Below are positions 13,193 to 24,600 of a stretch of 64,000 nt of DNA, piece after piece. A model generated the notes under the pieces. That model was not told the origin of the DNA, made no database searches, and worked only from the letters and a program-made list of their open reading frames with translations. The translations under genes and the position numbers were made by a program. Each line of letters begins with the position of its first letter. Position 1 is the stretch's first letter. Source of the stretch: Ambrosia x helenae (taxonomy: Eukaryota; Streptophyta; Magnoliopsida; Asterales; Asteraceae); contig CM061228.1 in assembly GCA_030844895.1 (NCBI GenBank), positions 31,567,651 through 31,631,650 of the forward strand, given 5' to 3'.

Positions 13193-13378
13193 GTATTTAT
13201 AGGCGTTTCTAGTCGTTCAGCATGTTACACGCGATTACGCAGACATACACGCGAGTAGGGGGCCTAATCGCATGAACCTTCATGCGATTAGCCCCTAATC
13301 GCCTATAGGTATCTCCCAATCGCCCCTATATAGGCGATTAGGCTACTCCCCAAATGCCTAATCGCCTGCAGCCTCCCA
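13193..13378 (-). promoter_or_regulatory. Gypsy1 5' LTR core promoter and upstream motif array
   Basis: TATA box CTATAAATAC (reverse of 13193-13202) with the AATCGCC/GGCGATT array directly upstream (13218-13378). As the 5' LTR copy this is the one that would drive the element's genomic RNA. Confidence 0.65.
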
Positions 13379-13794
13379 GTTTGCGTGTTTTGCGCGTTAA
13401 ACCCCGTTTTAACATATGTTAACACATATTCACATACTAACAAGCCACATAATGATTGTAAACATATAATACATGATAAATGACACGTTCCTACCCGATC
13501 ACCAATTCCCGGGACCCGAGACTTGCGTGGTTGCGTTAAACCCGGCGATCCCACGAATCACCGATTCTTGTACACGTGGTTATGGACCGACACCCAATGG
13601 TTTCTCAAACCATTGTAACGACTCCCGATGATTCCCGAATCATCACTACGACTTAATTAACCCTAGTTAAGTATGATATTAAGTAGTTATTTGAAATGTT
13701 TTCGTTGAGATAGACTCGTATGCATGTAAAGTACGAAACGCATGTATGTGAGGTATAAAAGTATTGACCTGAATATGCCGGGTGTCACAGTTTG

Positions 13795-14567
13795 TAATAT
13801 GGATATTTTTTTGTTATCAGTTGTTTTATTGAGTTAATACGTTTGGTAGAGACTACATGTAGTTGTATGATAAAAACAAATTGGTATAAAAACTTTGTTA
13901 TTTGAAGAATGATGCATGCATATATGTATGCCCGAAAGTTAAACCACTAAAAAATCTAACAATATTAGTGAAATGCACATGTGCATGCAGTACGTGTTTC
14001 TTATTTTATAGGTCTTATATAGAGGTGTTTCAAGTTTATTCATGTTTGTTGTCATACACGTGTTTTATTTTCAATTTATGTTATAATATACATGACTAAA
14101 CACTTGACGAGTTCGAGTGTATTTTATATCTAACTTTGCGTTCATTTAATGACCATTGAATAGAATTTGTGACCCCTTATATATCTGTATCGCATCCATT
14201 TTATAATCATTTAAGTATGGTAATTGACAATTCATTCAAAAGTGTGATTTAATAGTGAAATGCACATGTGCATACGGTGTATTTCTGTATATATAACAGC
14301 GGAATGCACATGTGCATCAGGATGACGTCATATGACGTCACAACAGCCGTTTTTTTTTCTTCAAATTAATAATAAAAAATAATCATTTTGGTGTTTTTAC
14401 TTTTTTTATTTTTTTATTTATTTAGGTTATATATTTTTTTTTATTTTTTTTATTTTTTGATGGAGGGGTTTTTGTAGACACCCTTCATATTTACAAAAAT
14501 GCCACCTGTTCACACTGGTTCTTTGGTTCTCTCACTAAATGGTGGTTCTCAAATGATCCAAATCCTA
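13795..14567. other. Host spacer with palindromes and paired TGACGTCA sites
   Basis: No gene seen. Exact ATGCACATGTGCAT palindromes at 13973-13986, 14260-14273 and 14304-14317. Two TGACGTCA palindromes (14323-14330 and 14333-14340) follow 6 bp after the last one; these match bZIP/CRE-type sites. Then poly-T/AT-rich sequence to about 14460. At 14541-14575 a GGTTCTCAAATGATCC stretch running into (TA)n looks like the terminus of another MITE copy. Confidence 0.55.
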
Positions 14568-14576
14568 TATATATAT

Positions 14577-15057
14577 ATGGAGAGGATCAAATGAGAAGAA
14601 ACTTATTATGAAAACAAAAAGAAGAAATAAAACATTAATACTTTAACTTTTATTACATTAATTATTATCTTCTTAATTAATTAGTCATTAATGCTTTATC
14701 ATACATATTATCAAATTTTGTTTTACACATATCAAAAACCATCCGATATACATCAAGATTATCACGCATTTATCCTACACATATCGAGATTATCATACGT
14801 TAATCCTACACATATAAAAAATTCAACCTACATTTTTCCTACACATATCCAAATCATCATTCACTATAAATTAGGATTAATATGAAAGAATATATTTTGA
14901 AATTGAATTATGAGTTTCATTAACTTAACTAGTTTATAGGGGTTACAAAAAACTAATCATTTATTTAACATTAAGTACAATTATTATATGGAGGATTTCT
15001 ATTGGTTTAAATTTGTTCTTTTTCTTCTTATAATACGTTTTCTTTTCATTTGAGCTC
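14577..15057. mobile_element. MITE-like element with imperfect terminal inverted repeats
   Basis: The left end (14579 onward, GGAGAGGATCAAATGAGAAG) and the reverse complement of the right end (15016-15057, ...CAAATGAAAAGAAAACG) match imperfectly over about 40 bp. The interior is AT-rich and non-coding, with a repeated CCTACACATAT phrase. A further left-type terminus (GGGGAGGATCAAATGAGAAC) begins at 15059, head-to-head with the right end, so more than one copy met here. The superfamily is not determined; I saw no clear target-site duplication. Confidence 0.5.
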
Positions 15058-15393
15058 TGGGGAGGATCAAATGAGAACAAACTTATGGGCGAGGCTAACG
15101 TAAAAAGTTGGTTAGCGTACAAAATGTAAGAAGTAATACATATCGTGGGATTAGGCGGCTAATGAGGGGTACGATCGTAAGAAAACCACGCGTCATAAAA
15201 TTTGTCGAAACAAAAGAATAAGGACAGATTAGTAATAGGACAAAAAAAAGCGGGCAAATTACAAATATCATTCAACTGACATTCAGTTACTAAAATAACA
15301 ACGAAAACCGTCTACTCAATACAAATGAAAACACAATTCGGGTTTTTTTTAGTGTGCGAAAGAAAAAAAAAACAGCACGATGAACACAATATA
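15058..15393. other. AT-rich spacer beginning with a second MITE-type terminus
   Basis: Begins GGGGAGGATCAAATGAGAAC, the same end as the element at 14577, but I found no matching opposite end. No gene is visible up to the candidate start codon at 15394. Confidence 0.4.
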
Positions 15394-15556
15394 ATGGCAT
15401 CGAAGGCAAAATCAGGTATGTATATACAATATTTGGAATATTATTGCGTTTAATTAGTAGTTGCAATTGACAAATCCACATGATACTTTACAGGAGTTGA
15501 ATATGAACGGAGATCAAAGGAAAACAATGATAGGTCTGCTAAAACTTCAAAATCAG
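15394..15556 (+). pseudogene. First two exons of an unrecognised host gene, separated from any remainder by Gypsy2
   Basis: ATG at 15394 opens a 22-nt exon ending in TCAG followed by GTATGT. A 78-bp intron ends in TTTACAG at 15493, and a 63-nt exon (15494-15556) follows, ending again in TCAG before GTTTGC. Both joints keep one frame and both donors are phase 1. The peptide is short, basic and hydrophilic (RRSKENNDRSAK and similar). The same TCAG|GT exon ending occurs in the remnant at 1925-2570. I do not recognise it. Gypsy2 inserted 340 bp downstream, so any later exons would be beyond 60698. A chance open stretch is possible. Confidence 0.3.
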
Positions 15557-15890
15557 GTTTGCTAGACAAATTATAAGTTGTTAATAAGTATAATCGTGTT
15601 ATGATTTTATAAATTTTTTCAAATACATGTTTATTGCATCTTAATGTAATCATTTTTTGTTTAGAGGTATTTTGCTAACTACCTGCGTATAATGTTACTT
15701 GTACCTGCATGTAATAGTTAATACAAAAAAAAATGTATTTGCGTGTAATGTTACTTGTACTTGCGTTTGAATTTTTTTATCAGGAATATTTAAAACAAAA
15801 ATGTATTTGAGTTTAATGTTAGATATACTTGCGTTATAATTTTTTATAAGAAGTAATTAGCAAGTCATCATAATGTAAATATTTTAAAGT
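15557..15890. other. AT-rich host spacer with a repeated phrase
   Basis: No gene seen. A phrase of the type TTGCGTRTAATGTTACTTGTA is repeated with variation (about 15684-15770), and similar ACTTGCGTTTGAAT phrases recur at 61510-61750 on the other side of Gypsy2, which is consistent with these having been neighbours. The Gypsy2 target copy AATAA is 15891-15895. Confidence 0.5.
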
Positions 15891-16257
15891 AATAATGTGA
15901 CACCCGACATGTTCGGCTTAAACATTTTGGTAAAACTTAAGTCTACCTTAGCGAAAAACATTTATAAACGGACTTAACTGGGTTAGTTGAGTCGGGTCAT
16001 GTTAGGATTGTCCAGGGTTCAATAATTTGGAGGATCATTGGGAGTTGTTTTGGGAATACACTAGTACCGAGTCCCGTTGTTGGTGAAATTACATGAATTG
16101 AATTAAGCAGGATACGTAGATTGATACATACGTGTGATACAATGTGCAAATACGTGCTTCAAAGGTGTAAACATGATTGTATATGCTTAACATATGTTAG
16201 GATTGCATGTTCATGTGTTAGAATGTGCTAAAACGCGTTTAAACGACACAACTGGAA

Positions 16258-16384
16258 AACACAAGTACTGGTTCGACCAGTAGGGGGTCGAACCAGGGAT
16301 GAGTTTGTGGCATAAACTTCATTCGACCAGGGGAACTCTCCTTCGACCTAGGATGGGGGTCGAGGGTGGCTTTAGTATAAATAC
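16258..16384 (+). promoter_or_regulatory. Gypsy2 5' LTR core promoter and upstream TTCGACC array
   Basis: TATAAATA at 16376-16383, with five or so TTCGACC/GGTCGAA copies directly upstream (16258-16366). Confidence 0.65.
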
Positions 16385-17167
16385 CACACTTTGTCATTTT
16401 CACCATTTTACAAACCCTAGTCGCCCCAAACACTCTCTATTGATTTTAATCACTGAGTAAGGAGTTTTTGCTCTCGTTTTTCATAATCTAACCTACAAAC
16501 AACATCAAATCAAGAATCCAAGGTGTGTTCTTAATCCTAAACCCTTTTTAAAGTATTTTGTCTCGTTTTCATCTAACCCTAAATGTCCAGATCTGTTCTA
16601 AGGGTGTTTTTGTGATTAAAAACCTTTTAAACATCATTCTAAACCTAAACCTTATCATTAAACATGGGTTTTCATATCAATAAACATATGTTAATGATGT
16701 GTTATATGATATTATGTGTTGTTTAATGATTTGCTGCTGTACTAATGATAGAAACATGATCTAGGGCTGCTATTGATGTTGGTTCATGATTGTTTAAGGT
16801 TAAAATTAGATGGATGATGATATCATGTTTAATTTGGGGATTTTGATAAATCTAGGGCTTGTTGCATGTTAGTATTATTGATAAAACTATTGGGGGTTTT
16901 CATACACACATTGAACTGAGCATTTTGAGATGATTATGAAAGGATTTCAAAAAGTTTCCAAATTGGGTAAAGATTTCATGCATGATGTGACATTTCCATA
17001 ATTTTGCCATTTTGGGTAAGTGTTAAAACGAACTGGTTTTGGGGAAAAATTGGTAGTGTTTTGTAGCAATATGTTAATCACGTTTGACTGCAGTGTTTCA
17101 TGATGTTTCGTGATGTTTTTGAATAGTTTTGATGCAATTTTATTAGTTTTAGGAAGATTGAGATTGC

Positions 17168-17450
17168 AGGGGTCGAACCTGGCACTCCTTCGACCTACGT
17201 GGGTCGAAGGTGGGTGTCCAGGGGTCGAAAGTAGACTCTGCAGGTCGAATGTGGCTCAATTTGGTCGAACGAACTTGATTTAGGTCGAATTAGCACATGT
17301 TAAGGTCGAAGGAACATGTGTTAAGGTCTAATGAACTTGTATTAGGTTGCATGAACTTGTGTAGGGGTCGAAGGAACCCTAATGGGGTCGAACCAAGGTC
17401 TAATGGGTCGAACCTGGATCTGTTAAATACTGATTTGACCTTACAACTCC
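17168..17450 (+). promoter_or_regulatory. Gypsy2 5' LTR downstream GGTCGAA array
   Basis: At least a dozen GGTCGAA or variant copies, starting about 790 bp downstream of the TATA box. Mostly in one orientation, unlike the mixed orientations in Gypsy1. Confidence 0.65.
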
Positions 17451-18502
17451 GTATGTGCGAATTTTGATGCAAACTAAGTGTTTAATGCTTGAACCTTATG
17501 TGTAATCTATGTATGTTTGATTAGTTTGTGTAATGGGTCACCAACGGGATGTCAGGTCAGTCTAGTGTGTCGGTTGAACAGTCAAACACGTTTTTAAAAC
17601 ATACATGGTCACGATCTTGACAATCGGGGACTCGATAAGCTTATGGTTATTAGTCGGAACACTCATGTGAACATTTTGATAGATCTCTGGTAGTTGGGAT
17701 TATCAAGAGCTTGGCTTTTCTTATTTTATTGAAGAACACAACTTAAGGTGAGTTCACGGCCCAACTTTTACTGATTTTGCTTTTGGGGGAGAAAACATGC
17801 GCTAAACTTATCTTTTGGTAACATATGTCATACTATGATCTACTTTTGCATTACTATACGATCTTTGAAAGTCTCGGGGGAAACCATGAATGTGCAGGGA
17901 GGCACAACGGGGGAAATGTGGATAGATCTATTGGGCGTGACAAGCCCCACTCGACGGCTTGGAGGGCCGGGCGGGTGCATATTGTCTTGAACTTTGCTAA
18001 ACATTGCTGAACACTCGGGCCGAACATTGGTAACAGTCTAGTAATGGTTTTCAAATCGTAGTAGTAACAAAAATACGCCTAGCTAGCGTACTTTGGTAAC
18101 ATTCATATAGTATTGACAGGTTTTGAACTTGGTAACATTTCGTAACATTTGGTAACACTTGGTAACATTTTGAACATACCTGTGAACTCACCAGCATTAT
18201 ATGTTGACGTCGTTTTGGCATGTTTTTCTCAGGTCGCTAAGTTAGCAATAGTTGGACTAGGCAACGAGTTTGCATGGCGTCTAGGCTTAGTTTCATGTTT
18301 TTGACCTAAATATTTTGAACACGTTGGTACATGGTTTTGTAACTGGTTAAATGCTTCCGCTACAGTTTTATGTTATGAGAACTATGTTTTGAGTTAACGT
18401 GTTTCATATAGTGATGTTTATTGTGACCGTTGACTTGGATCCTGGTTTGTCATGCGCCTCGCGGTAAAACTCCGCAAGTGGAAATTTGAGGGTGTGACAG
18501 AT

Positions 18503-18520
18503 TGGTATCAGAGCCAATGG
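18503..18520 (+). other. Gypsy2 primer binding site (tRNA-iMet)
   Basis: TGGTATCAGAGCCAATGG, 3 nt after the LTR. Same primer as Gypsy1. Confidence 0.92.
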
Positions 18521-19025
18521 TTATAGTGAACTAGGACTGCATGTAGAGTCTGGTCTATAGCCGAGTCACACACACTAGACGGTCACATACTTGAGTCGTT
18601 TTAGTGGGATACGTACTAACTTTGTCGGGGTGCCTTTACATCATCGTACTTCTGTGTTACATCATCTACTCTTACTTGGGTTTTTTCCTACTCTTGTCTT
18701 CTTCTTCGGGATTTGAAGATGAAGGGACTGACTAGTTGAATCTTGCATGGTAGTGTCGTGTATTGGAGTGGTTTTTGCATACTCTTGAGATTTGTCCAGG
18801 ATTCGGACATCTCCCCTCTATTCTCCAATAGACGCACTTGCCTACACATGTTCTCGTACACATATGCTTGTAGTAGCATGTTACTAGGTGCCAGTATTTG
18901 GTGATTTGAGTTCAAACTAGGGGGACACTTGGAGGACCATGTAGAGCAGTTTATCATTTCGGGTGCACACGAAATCATAAACTGAAATGCATGGAAATCA
19001 CAGTGGACTTTGAGTTTGGATGGAT
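18521..19025 (+). other. Gypsy2 leader, left part, up to the copia insertion
   Basis: Untranslated leader, homologous to the reverse of 53813-54317 in Gypsy3. It breaks at TGGAT (19021-19025) and resumes at 35628 (TGGAT, 35628-35632). The remaining leader runs to the gag ATG at 35726. Confidence 0.85.
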
Positions 19026-19712
19026 TGTTAGGACAAAAAGGATTGGTGAAACCACTTTTGTAAACCTTAGTCTAATTCACTTCTGCAAAATATCCTAAGT
19101 ATAGAACTACTGAAGAAAGAAGACTAAAGTACTGAAGAAGGATTCAACAAGTAATGAAGAAGAAGTATCAGAAGTTCTGAAGTCTAACCAGACAGTTCAC
19201 TGAAGAGCTACTGAAGACAAACTACTCATCAGTAGTTTGTCATTCATCAGCTCTTGTTTGAGAATCTTTTTAACCGACTTATGTTTCAGTAGTTTATTAG
19301 TTTAGTATTACTTTATCTTTTTGTACAATTTACAAGAATGCAACTTGTTGCAACTTGTTACTAACTTACTTTTAGCAAGGTGCATGTATATGTAAAGTCT
19401 ATAAATAGATGGGTTCATCCCCTCTGTTTTGGTCATTGATTTTGATTAATACAGAAATCCTTCAAAGCTTATTATTGTTCTTATTGTTCTTTCTATTTCA
19501 TTTACTGAGAATCTGTTTAAGTATTCATTCTCATTCTATACTTAGATTCTCATTAAATACTTGTCTTTAGTTTTCAAACATCCAGGGGGAGTAATAACTC
19601 CCGTTGATAGTGTAACTTTACTTATGATTCCGCTGTGCAAATCTGATTGAACTTGCTAAACACATAAGTGTTCATTAGCAAGCAAGACATCAAGAGCATT
19701 ACTGATCCAACA
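19026..19712 (+). repeat. Copia 5' LTR
   Basis: 687 bp, TGTTAGGAC to TGATCCAACA. TATAAATAG at 19400-19408 is the likely promoter. Differs from the 3' LTR by scattered substitutions, and its first 15 bases have no match there. Confidence 0.9.
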
Positions 19713-19714
19713 AT

Positions 19715-19731
19715 TGGTATCAGAGCACTGG
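19715..19731 (+). other. Copia primer binding site (tRNA-iMet)
   Basis: TGGTATCAGAGCACTGG, 2 nt after the LTR. Confidence 0.9.
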
Positions 19732-19869
19732 TTTATCTGATCACATATCAATCTAACACATTGAGAATCAGACACAGGCTCTTATTGATATTCAATAAAG
19801 GATTAAAAGTTCACTTTTTATCAACATCCATCACTTTAAGAGATATTTGACAAATCAATACTCTTTAAA

Positions 19870-21630
19870 ATGGATCCTCATAATACTGGTTCTGCCAATA
19901 AACCTGCTATGCTAGTAAGAAATGAATACAATATATGGCAAAGGAGAATGGCACATACATTATCACAGACCAACACTGGTTGCTGGAAACCTGTGATATA
20001 TGGTCCTCACAAACCAGTAAATATCAATCTTGAAGCTAAAGAAGAAATACCAAAAGACCCAAAAGACTATACAGATGATGATTTCCTAAAACTTGAGCTT
20101 GATGCTAAAGCTTTCTCTATGTTGGCTATGGCACTCCCAAATGAAATCTACTCTGGCCTATTACATTGTGATAGTGCCAAAGAGCTTTGGGACTGCGTCA
20201 AAGAACAGTTTGGAGGAACTGAAGAGGTGATTGCCAACACCAGAGAAATCCTGGCTCAACAATATGAAACTTTTGCTCACATAAATGGGGAAACTTTAAC
20301 TCAACAATTTGAAAGATTCTCCTCATTAATATCTGAGCTAAAATTAAATGGTGAGACCTATACAAATGTATCTATGCTTCATAGATTTTTAAGGTCTTTA
20401 CCTGAAAAATGGGAAACATATTCTATAGTCTTAAGATCTTCACCAGACTTTAGCTCCCTCACTCTTACAAAATTACATGGGAGATTATTAACTTTTGAAA
20501 GAGAAATCGATCAAAAGAAGAAATTACAAATTTCTGGTAAAACTGCTGATGACTATCTACCAGGTAGTACAACACTATTGGGACAAGATTCACCTAGTTG
20601 TTCAAATAGTTTTGGATCTTTTGACCACATTGACATAACTGCTGGGATCTCATCTGAAAGATCATTCCCAGGTTATGACAATGAAGAAAACAGTCAAAAT
20701 GCTGATAACATGTGTTTCATCATGGATGATTTAAAAAATTTCAGCAATGATGACTTAGAAGAAATGGACATTTTACACCAACTGGCCATGTTAAGTATCA
20801 AAACAAACAAATTTTACAAAAGGTCAGGAAGGAAATTTCCAGGACTTAACAGTTCTACAAAAATTGGTTTTGACAAATCTAAACTTAGATGTCACAAGTG
20901 TCAGAAGTTAGGACACTTTGCTAGAGAGTGTAGAAGCTCTAGCTACAACCAATCTCAGTCTGGAAATCTGTATAACCCTAGTTATAATAGAAATAATGGA
21001 ACACAGGGGAGTGCACATTTTGTACAGGCACAAGCTCCACAAATCCAATATGTGCCACAAGTACAATATGTACAAATGCCTGCTCAACAGATGCAGAGCC
21101 AACAATCAATTCCTCTCATTCTAGCTGCTCAACAACCTCCACAGACTCAGCAACCCTCACAACAAAGCTTGTTCACCTCAGGGTATGTTGTCTGGAGCAG
21201 TCTTCCTTTTGACACCACAGAGTGTAATCCTGATGCAGACAACACAATGTTTGACATCAACTGGGGAGAACCTGATAATGGCAGAAAGAATTTTGCCTTA
21301 ATGGCATTTGAGGGCTGCACCTCAAAATCTGCCCTGTCTCAGGTATCAAAAGAATCTTTAACAAAACTTTGTTCAACTTCATGTAAAGAATCTTTTGCTC
21401 TCAAAAGAGAGACCAATGTGCACTTACAAGGCAAAGCAAATGACTATGAGAGAAAATTCACTCAGATGAAATGTGATTTGGAAAGAAAACTTGCTGCAAA
21501 AGCAAAAGAAAATTCTAAATTAACTAACAATGTTATTGAAACCCAAACACAACTTAAAATAATGATAGATGACCTAGGAAATGTCAGAAAAGAGCTTGCT
21601 GACACCAAGGTCACTTTTGAAAATGGGTAG
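19870..21630 (+). CDS. Copia gag protein
   Basis: 586 residues ending in TAG at 21628-21630. The N-terminal part (W-x(2)-RM, KELWD, about residues 15-200) is the UBN2-type gag domain of copia elements. A CCHC knuckle (CHKCQKLGHFAREC) lies at about residue 340, 20890-20931. A Gln-rich tract follows, and the C-terminal ~90 residues look coiled-coil (ERKFTQMKCDLERKLAAKAKEN). In intact relatives gag and pol are one frame; here the TAG and later frameshifts separate it from pol, so this is probably a truncated first part of a polyprotein. It would form the capsid of the particle. The start follows the leader at the first ATG after the PBS. Confidence 0.8.
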   Translation: MDPHNTGSANKPAMLVRNEYNIWQRRMAHTLSQTNTGCWKPVIYGPHKPVNINLEAKEEIPKDPKDYTDDDFLKLELDAKAFSMLAMALPNEIYSGLLHCDSAKELWDCVKEQFGGTEEVIANTREILAQQYETFAHINGETLTQQFERFSSLISELKLNGETYTNVSMLHRFLRSLPEKWETYSIVLRSSPDFSSLTLTKLHGRLLTFEREIDQKKKLQISGKTADDYLPGSTTLLGQDSPSCSNSFGSFDHIDITAGISSERSFPGYDNEENSQNADNMCFIMDDLKNFSNDDLEEMDILHQLAMLSIKTNKFYKRSGRKFPGLNSSTKIGFDKSKLRCHKCQKLGHFARECRSSSYNQSQSGNLYNPSYNRNNGTQGSAHFVQAQAPQIQYVPQVQYVQMPAQQMQSQQSIPLILAAQQPPQTQQPSQQSLFTSGYVVWSSLPFDTTECNPDADNTMFDINWGEPDNGRKNFALMAFEGCTSKSALSQVSKESLTKLCSTSCKESFALKRETNVHLQGKANDYERKFTQMKCDLERKLAAKAKENSKLTNNVIETQTQLKIMIDDLGNVRKELADTKVTFENG

Positions 21631-24600
21631 AATCTTGTAAGGGGTACCTACTGCTGCTAAACAAACAAAGTGCTTCAAATGTTAGGTTTGGCATAGGGTA
21701 CAATCACACTGAAACACCAACAGATTTTTCCCCCAAAACTACTGAAGATGGGAGAAAAATTGTTTCAGGTGAAACTTCTGAAGAGAAAGAATGCACATCT
21801 TTCCATGAAAACTTTCTAAAAACTCACAAAGAAAGTTCTTCAGAAGTACTGATAAAATCTGACTTTAAGCCTCAGTAGTTTCATCTACATCAGGAGTTGA
21901 GAATCTGAAAACTACTGATGACCTAAAACCAATCAAGACAATCAGAAACTTGCCTTTAAATGAAAAAGAAAAGGCAAAAGAATGTGAAATCTGTGGTCTG
22001 TTCAACCACAAGACAGAATTGTGTAGATATAGAAAAGGAATTCAGTACAACAAGAAAATTTCACAACTGGTTGTGGGAAAACAAATCAAAAATGATTTTA
22101 AAGAAACTTTTTCTCCCAGGAAACAACAACCACTAAACACCTTTTCTCAAAAAAAGATAAAATCTCAACAAAAGTCTTTTTCTCAAAATTCTCTTTCAGT
22201 AGTTAGACCTACATCAGTATTTTCACAGACTGCTGAGATTAAAGATCTCATGAACATGGTACAACTAATGATGACCAGGGTTGATGGTGGTCCTCAAAAG
22301 GATACAACCATTGCTCTTAATGAAAAATCCATCGCCAAAAAGACATGGATTCCTCAACCTGGTCAAGAACAAACTGTTAATGTTCTCAAGAGCAAACCCA
22401 AAGCCAAATTGGCTTGGGTTCCTAAATCTAACTAATTTGCTACTTTGTGCAGAGGGTCTCCAGAGGCTTAAATAGCATTTGGTATGTTGACAGTGGAGGC
22501 TCAATGCACATGACAGGATGCAGATACCTGATAAACAACTTTATCAGTCAAAGAGAAGGATCTGTATCCTTTGGGATCAATGCTAAGGGATATGTGCTAG
22601 GACATGGCAATGTCTCCTCTGGCAAAATACAGTTTGACAAGGTCAATCTGGTTGAAAACCTTGAGTACAACTTGCTAAGTGTGTCTCAAATGTGTGATAA
22701 AGGATATTCTTCCTTTTTCACAAAGACAGCATGCAAGATCATATCACCAGAAGGCCAGAAGTTGATAGAGAAGATCATTAAAGATCATACTTTGTTTATA
22801 GCCAAAAGATGTGGCAATGTCTATGCAGTGGACATTGAAAAGGACAAAGTACTGAACAACACTGCCTGTTTCTTCTCAAAGGCATCAACTTCAGAGACTG
22901 ATCTCTGGCACAGGAGACTTGGCCATGTGAACTTTAAAACCATAAATAAAGTTACAAAAATGGGATTGTTCAGAGGTCTACCTTTGAAAGTATACTAGTG
23001 TCAAGAGCACTGTGTATCCTGTTTGAAGGGAAAACAACATAAGTCCTCCTATAAATCTATTGAAGAATCAAAAACTACTGCATGTCTTCAACTACTCCAT
23101 ATGGACTTATTTGGGCCTGTAAAAATCATGAGCCTTGGCAAGAAGAAGTACTGCTTGGTCATCATTGATGACTATTAAAGATTTACATGGGTATTCTTCT
23201 TATTTTCCAAGGATGAGGCAGCTGAAATCATCAAGTTCTTCATTCTACAAATAGAGAAACAATATTCTCTATCTGTCAAAGCCATTAGAAGTGATAATGG
23301 GACAGAGTTCAGGAACAAAACTCTGGATGAATTCTGTTTGTCTAAAGGGATTATTAGACAATTCAGTATTCCCAGAACTCCTGAACAAAATGGTGTGGTA
23401 GAAAGGAAGAACAGAACACTGATTGAAGTAGCAAGAACAATGTTAGCTGATTCAGGCCTACCATTGTATTTCTGGGCTGAAGCAGTTAACACTGCATGTT
23501 ATGTTCAAAATAGAGTCCTTGTCAACAAGAGACACTCCAAGACTGCCTATGAAGTTCTTCATGGCATAAAGCCCTTTATCTCCTTTTTCAGGGCTTTTAG
23601 ATGTCAATGTTTCATTCTAAACATTAAAGACTCTATTTCAAAGTTTGCTGCTAAAGTTGATTCAGGTTATTTTCTTGGTTACTCTTCCACTAGAAAAGCC
23701 TACAAGGTTTTTAACTCAAGAAACAAGATAGTAGAAGAAACACTGAATGTCAAGTTCAATGAGTCAAAACACACTCTTATCCCAGCACATCCTGCTGAAC
23801 TCTTTGACCTTGACAGCTTCCACTTCGGACCTGAAAAGACTGTTACTTCATCTAAACCTACTTATTATGGTGATCAAAGGTTTGATGATGAGGATCTAGC
23901 ACCATGGACTCCTAATACAGTCATTAAGTCAACTCTCAAACCATCAGAAGTTTCACAAACTTCTGATTCAACAACTGCTGATGTACAAACTCAAACATCT
24001 GCTTCAGCTCCTACAACTACTGAAGATGTTCAAACAGCTGAACCAGATATTATTAACCTCAGTGGTTTGTTTGATGAAGTACAAGAGCCACCTACACCTG
24101 TCAGTGGTTTACAACAACTGATTGAACACAAAGATCATCCACTTGAACAAATCATGGGTGATATTGCATCAGGTGTTCTCACAAGAAACCAGCTTTCCAA
24201 CTTTTGCTTCTTCTCAGCATTCATTTCTCAGTTGGAACCTAAAAAGTACCAAGAAGCCCTCAAAGACAACAATTGGGTAGAAGCTAGGCAAGATGAGTTG
24301 CTTCAGTTCAAGAAGCAACAGGTTTGGGAAATCTGTCCCTTACCACCAAACAAGCTACCAATTGGCACACGATGGGTCTTTAGGAACAAACAAGATGAAG
24401 CTGGTATGATTATAAAGAACAAGGCAAGACTGGTAGTACAAGGTTACTCTCAAGAAGAAGGAATTGATTATGATGAGACCTTTGCTCCAGTTGCAAGGCT
24501 TGAAGCCATCAGGTTATTTCTGGCATATGCCATTTCCAACAAAATTAAAGTTTTTCAAATGGACGTTAAAAGTGCATTTTTGTATGGAAAAATCAAAGAG

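Larger units (their letters stand above)
2675..13789 (-). mobile_element. Gypsy1: full-length, apparently intact Ty3/gypsy chromovirus (Tekay/Del-like)
   Basis: An 11.1 kb LTR retrotransposon with 5-bp target-site duplication GTTTG on both sides. Order in its own sense: 5' LTR (10956-13789), primer site for initiator tRNA-Met, leader, spliced gag-pol, polypurine tract, 3' LTR (2675-5507). The LTRs are 2834 and 2833 bp; by eye I see one indel (a run of C near 2808/11090) and no substitution. The gag-pol frame has no stop or frameshift and all catalytic motifs are present, including a C-terminal chromodomain-like segment, so this copy could be autonomous. Lineage call rests on pol motifs, the chromodomain and element size. 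Confidence 0.95.
10956..13789 (-). repeat. Gypsy1 5' LTR
   Basis: 2834 bp, practically identical to 2675-5507. It starts directly at the host duplication GTTTG, which fixes the LTR start at TGTGACACCC for this copy. Confidence 0.95.
15896..18499 (+). repeat. Gypsy2 5' LTR
   Basis: 2604 bp, TGTGACACCC to GGGTGTGACA, followed directly by the PBS. Holds a TATA box (TATAAATA, 16376-16383) and two arrays of GGTCGAA/TTCGACC motifs at 16258-16366 and 17168-17450. Confidence 0.95.

Noticed and set aside
16239..17472. Small minus-strand ORFs in the Gypsy2 LTR
   Set aside because: Run across the motif arrays and TATA region; not conserved between LTR copies.
18503..18520. tRNA-Met related sequence as a gene fragment
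   Set aside because: Position directly after the LTR shows it is a primer binding site.
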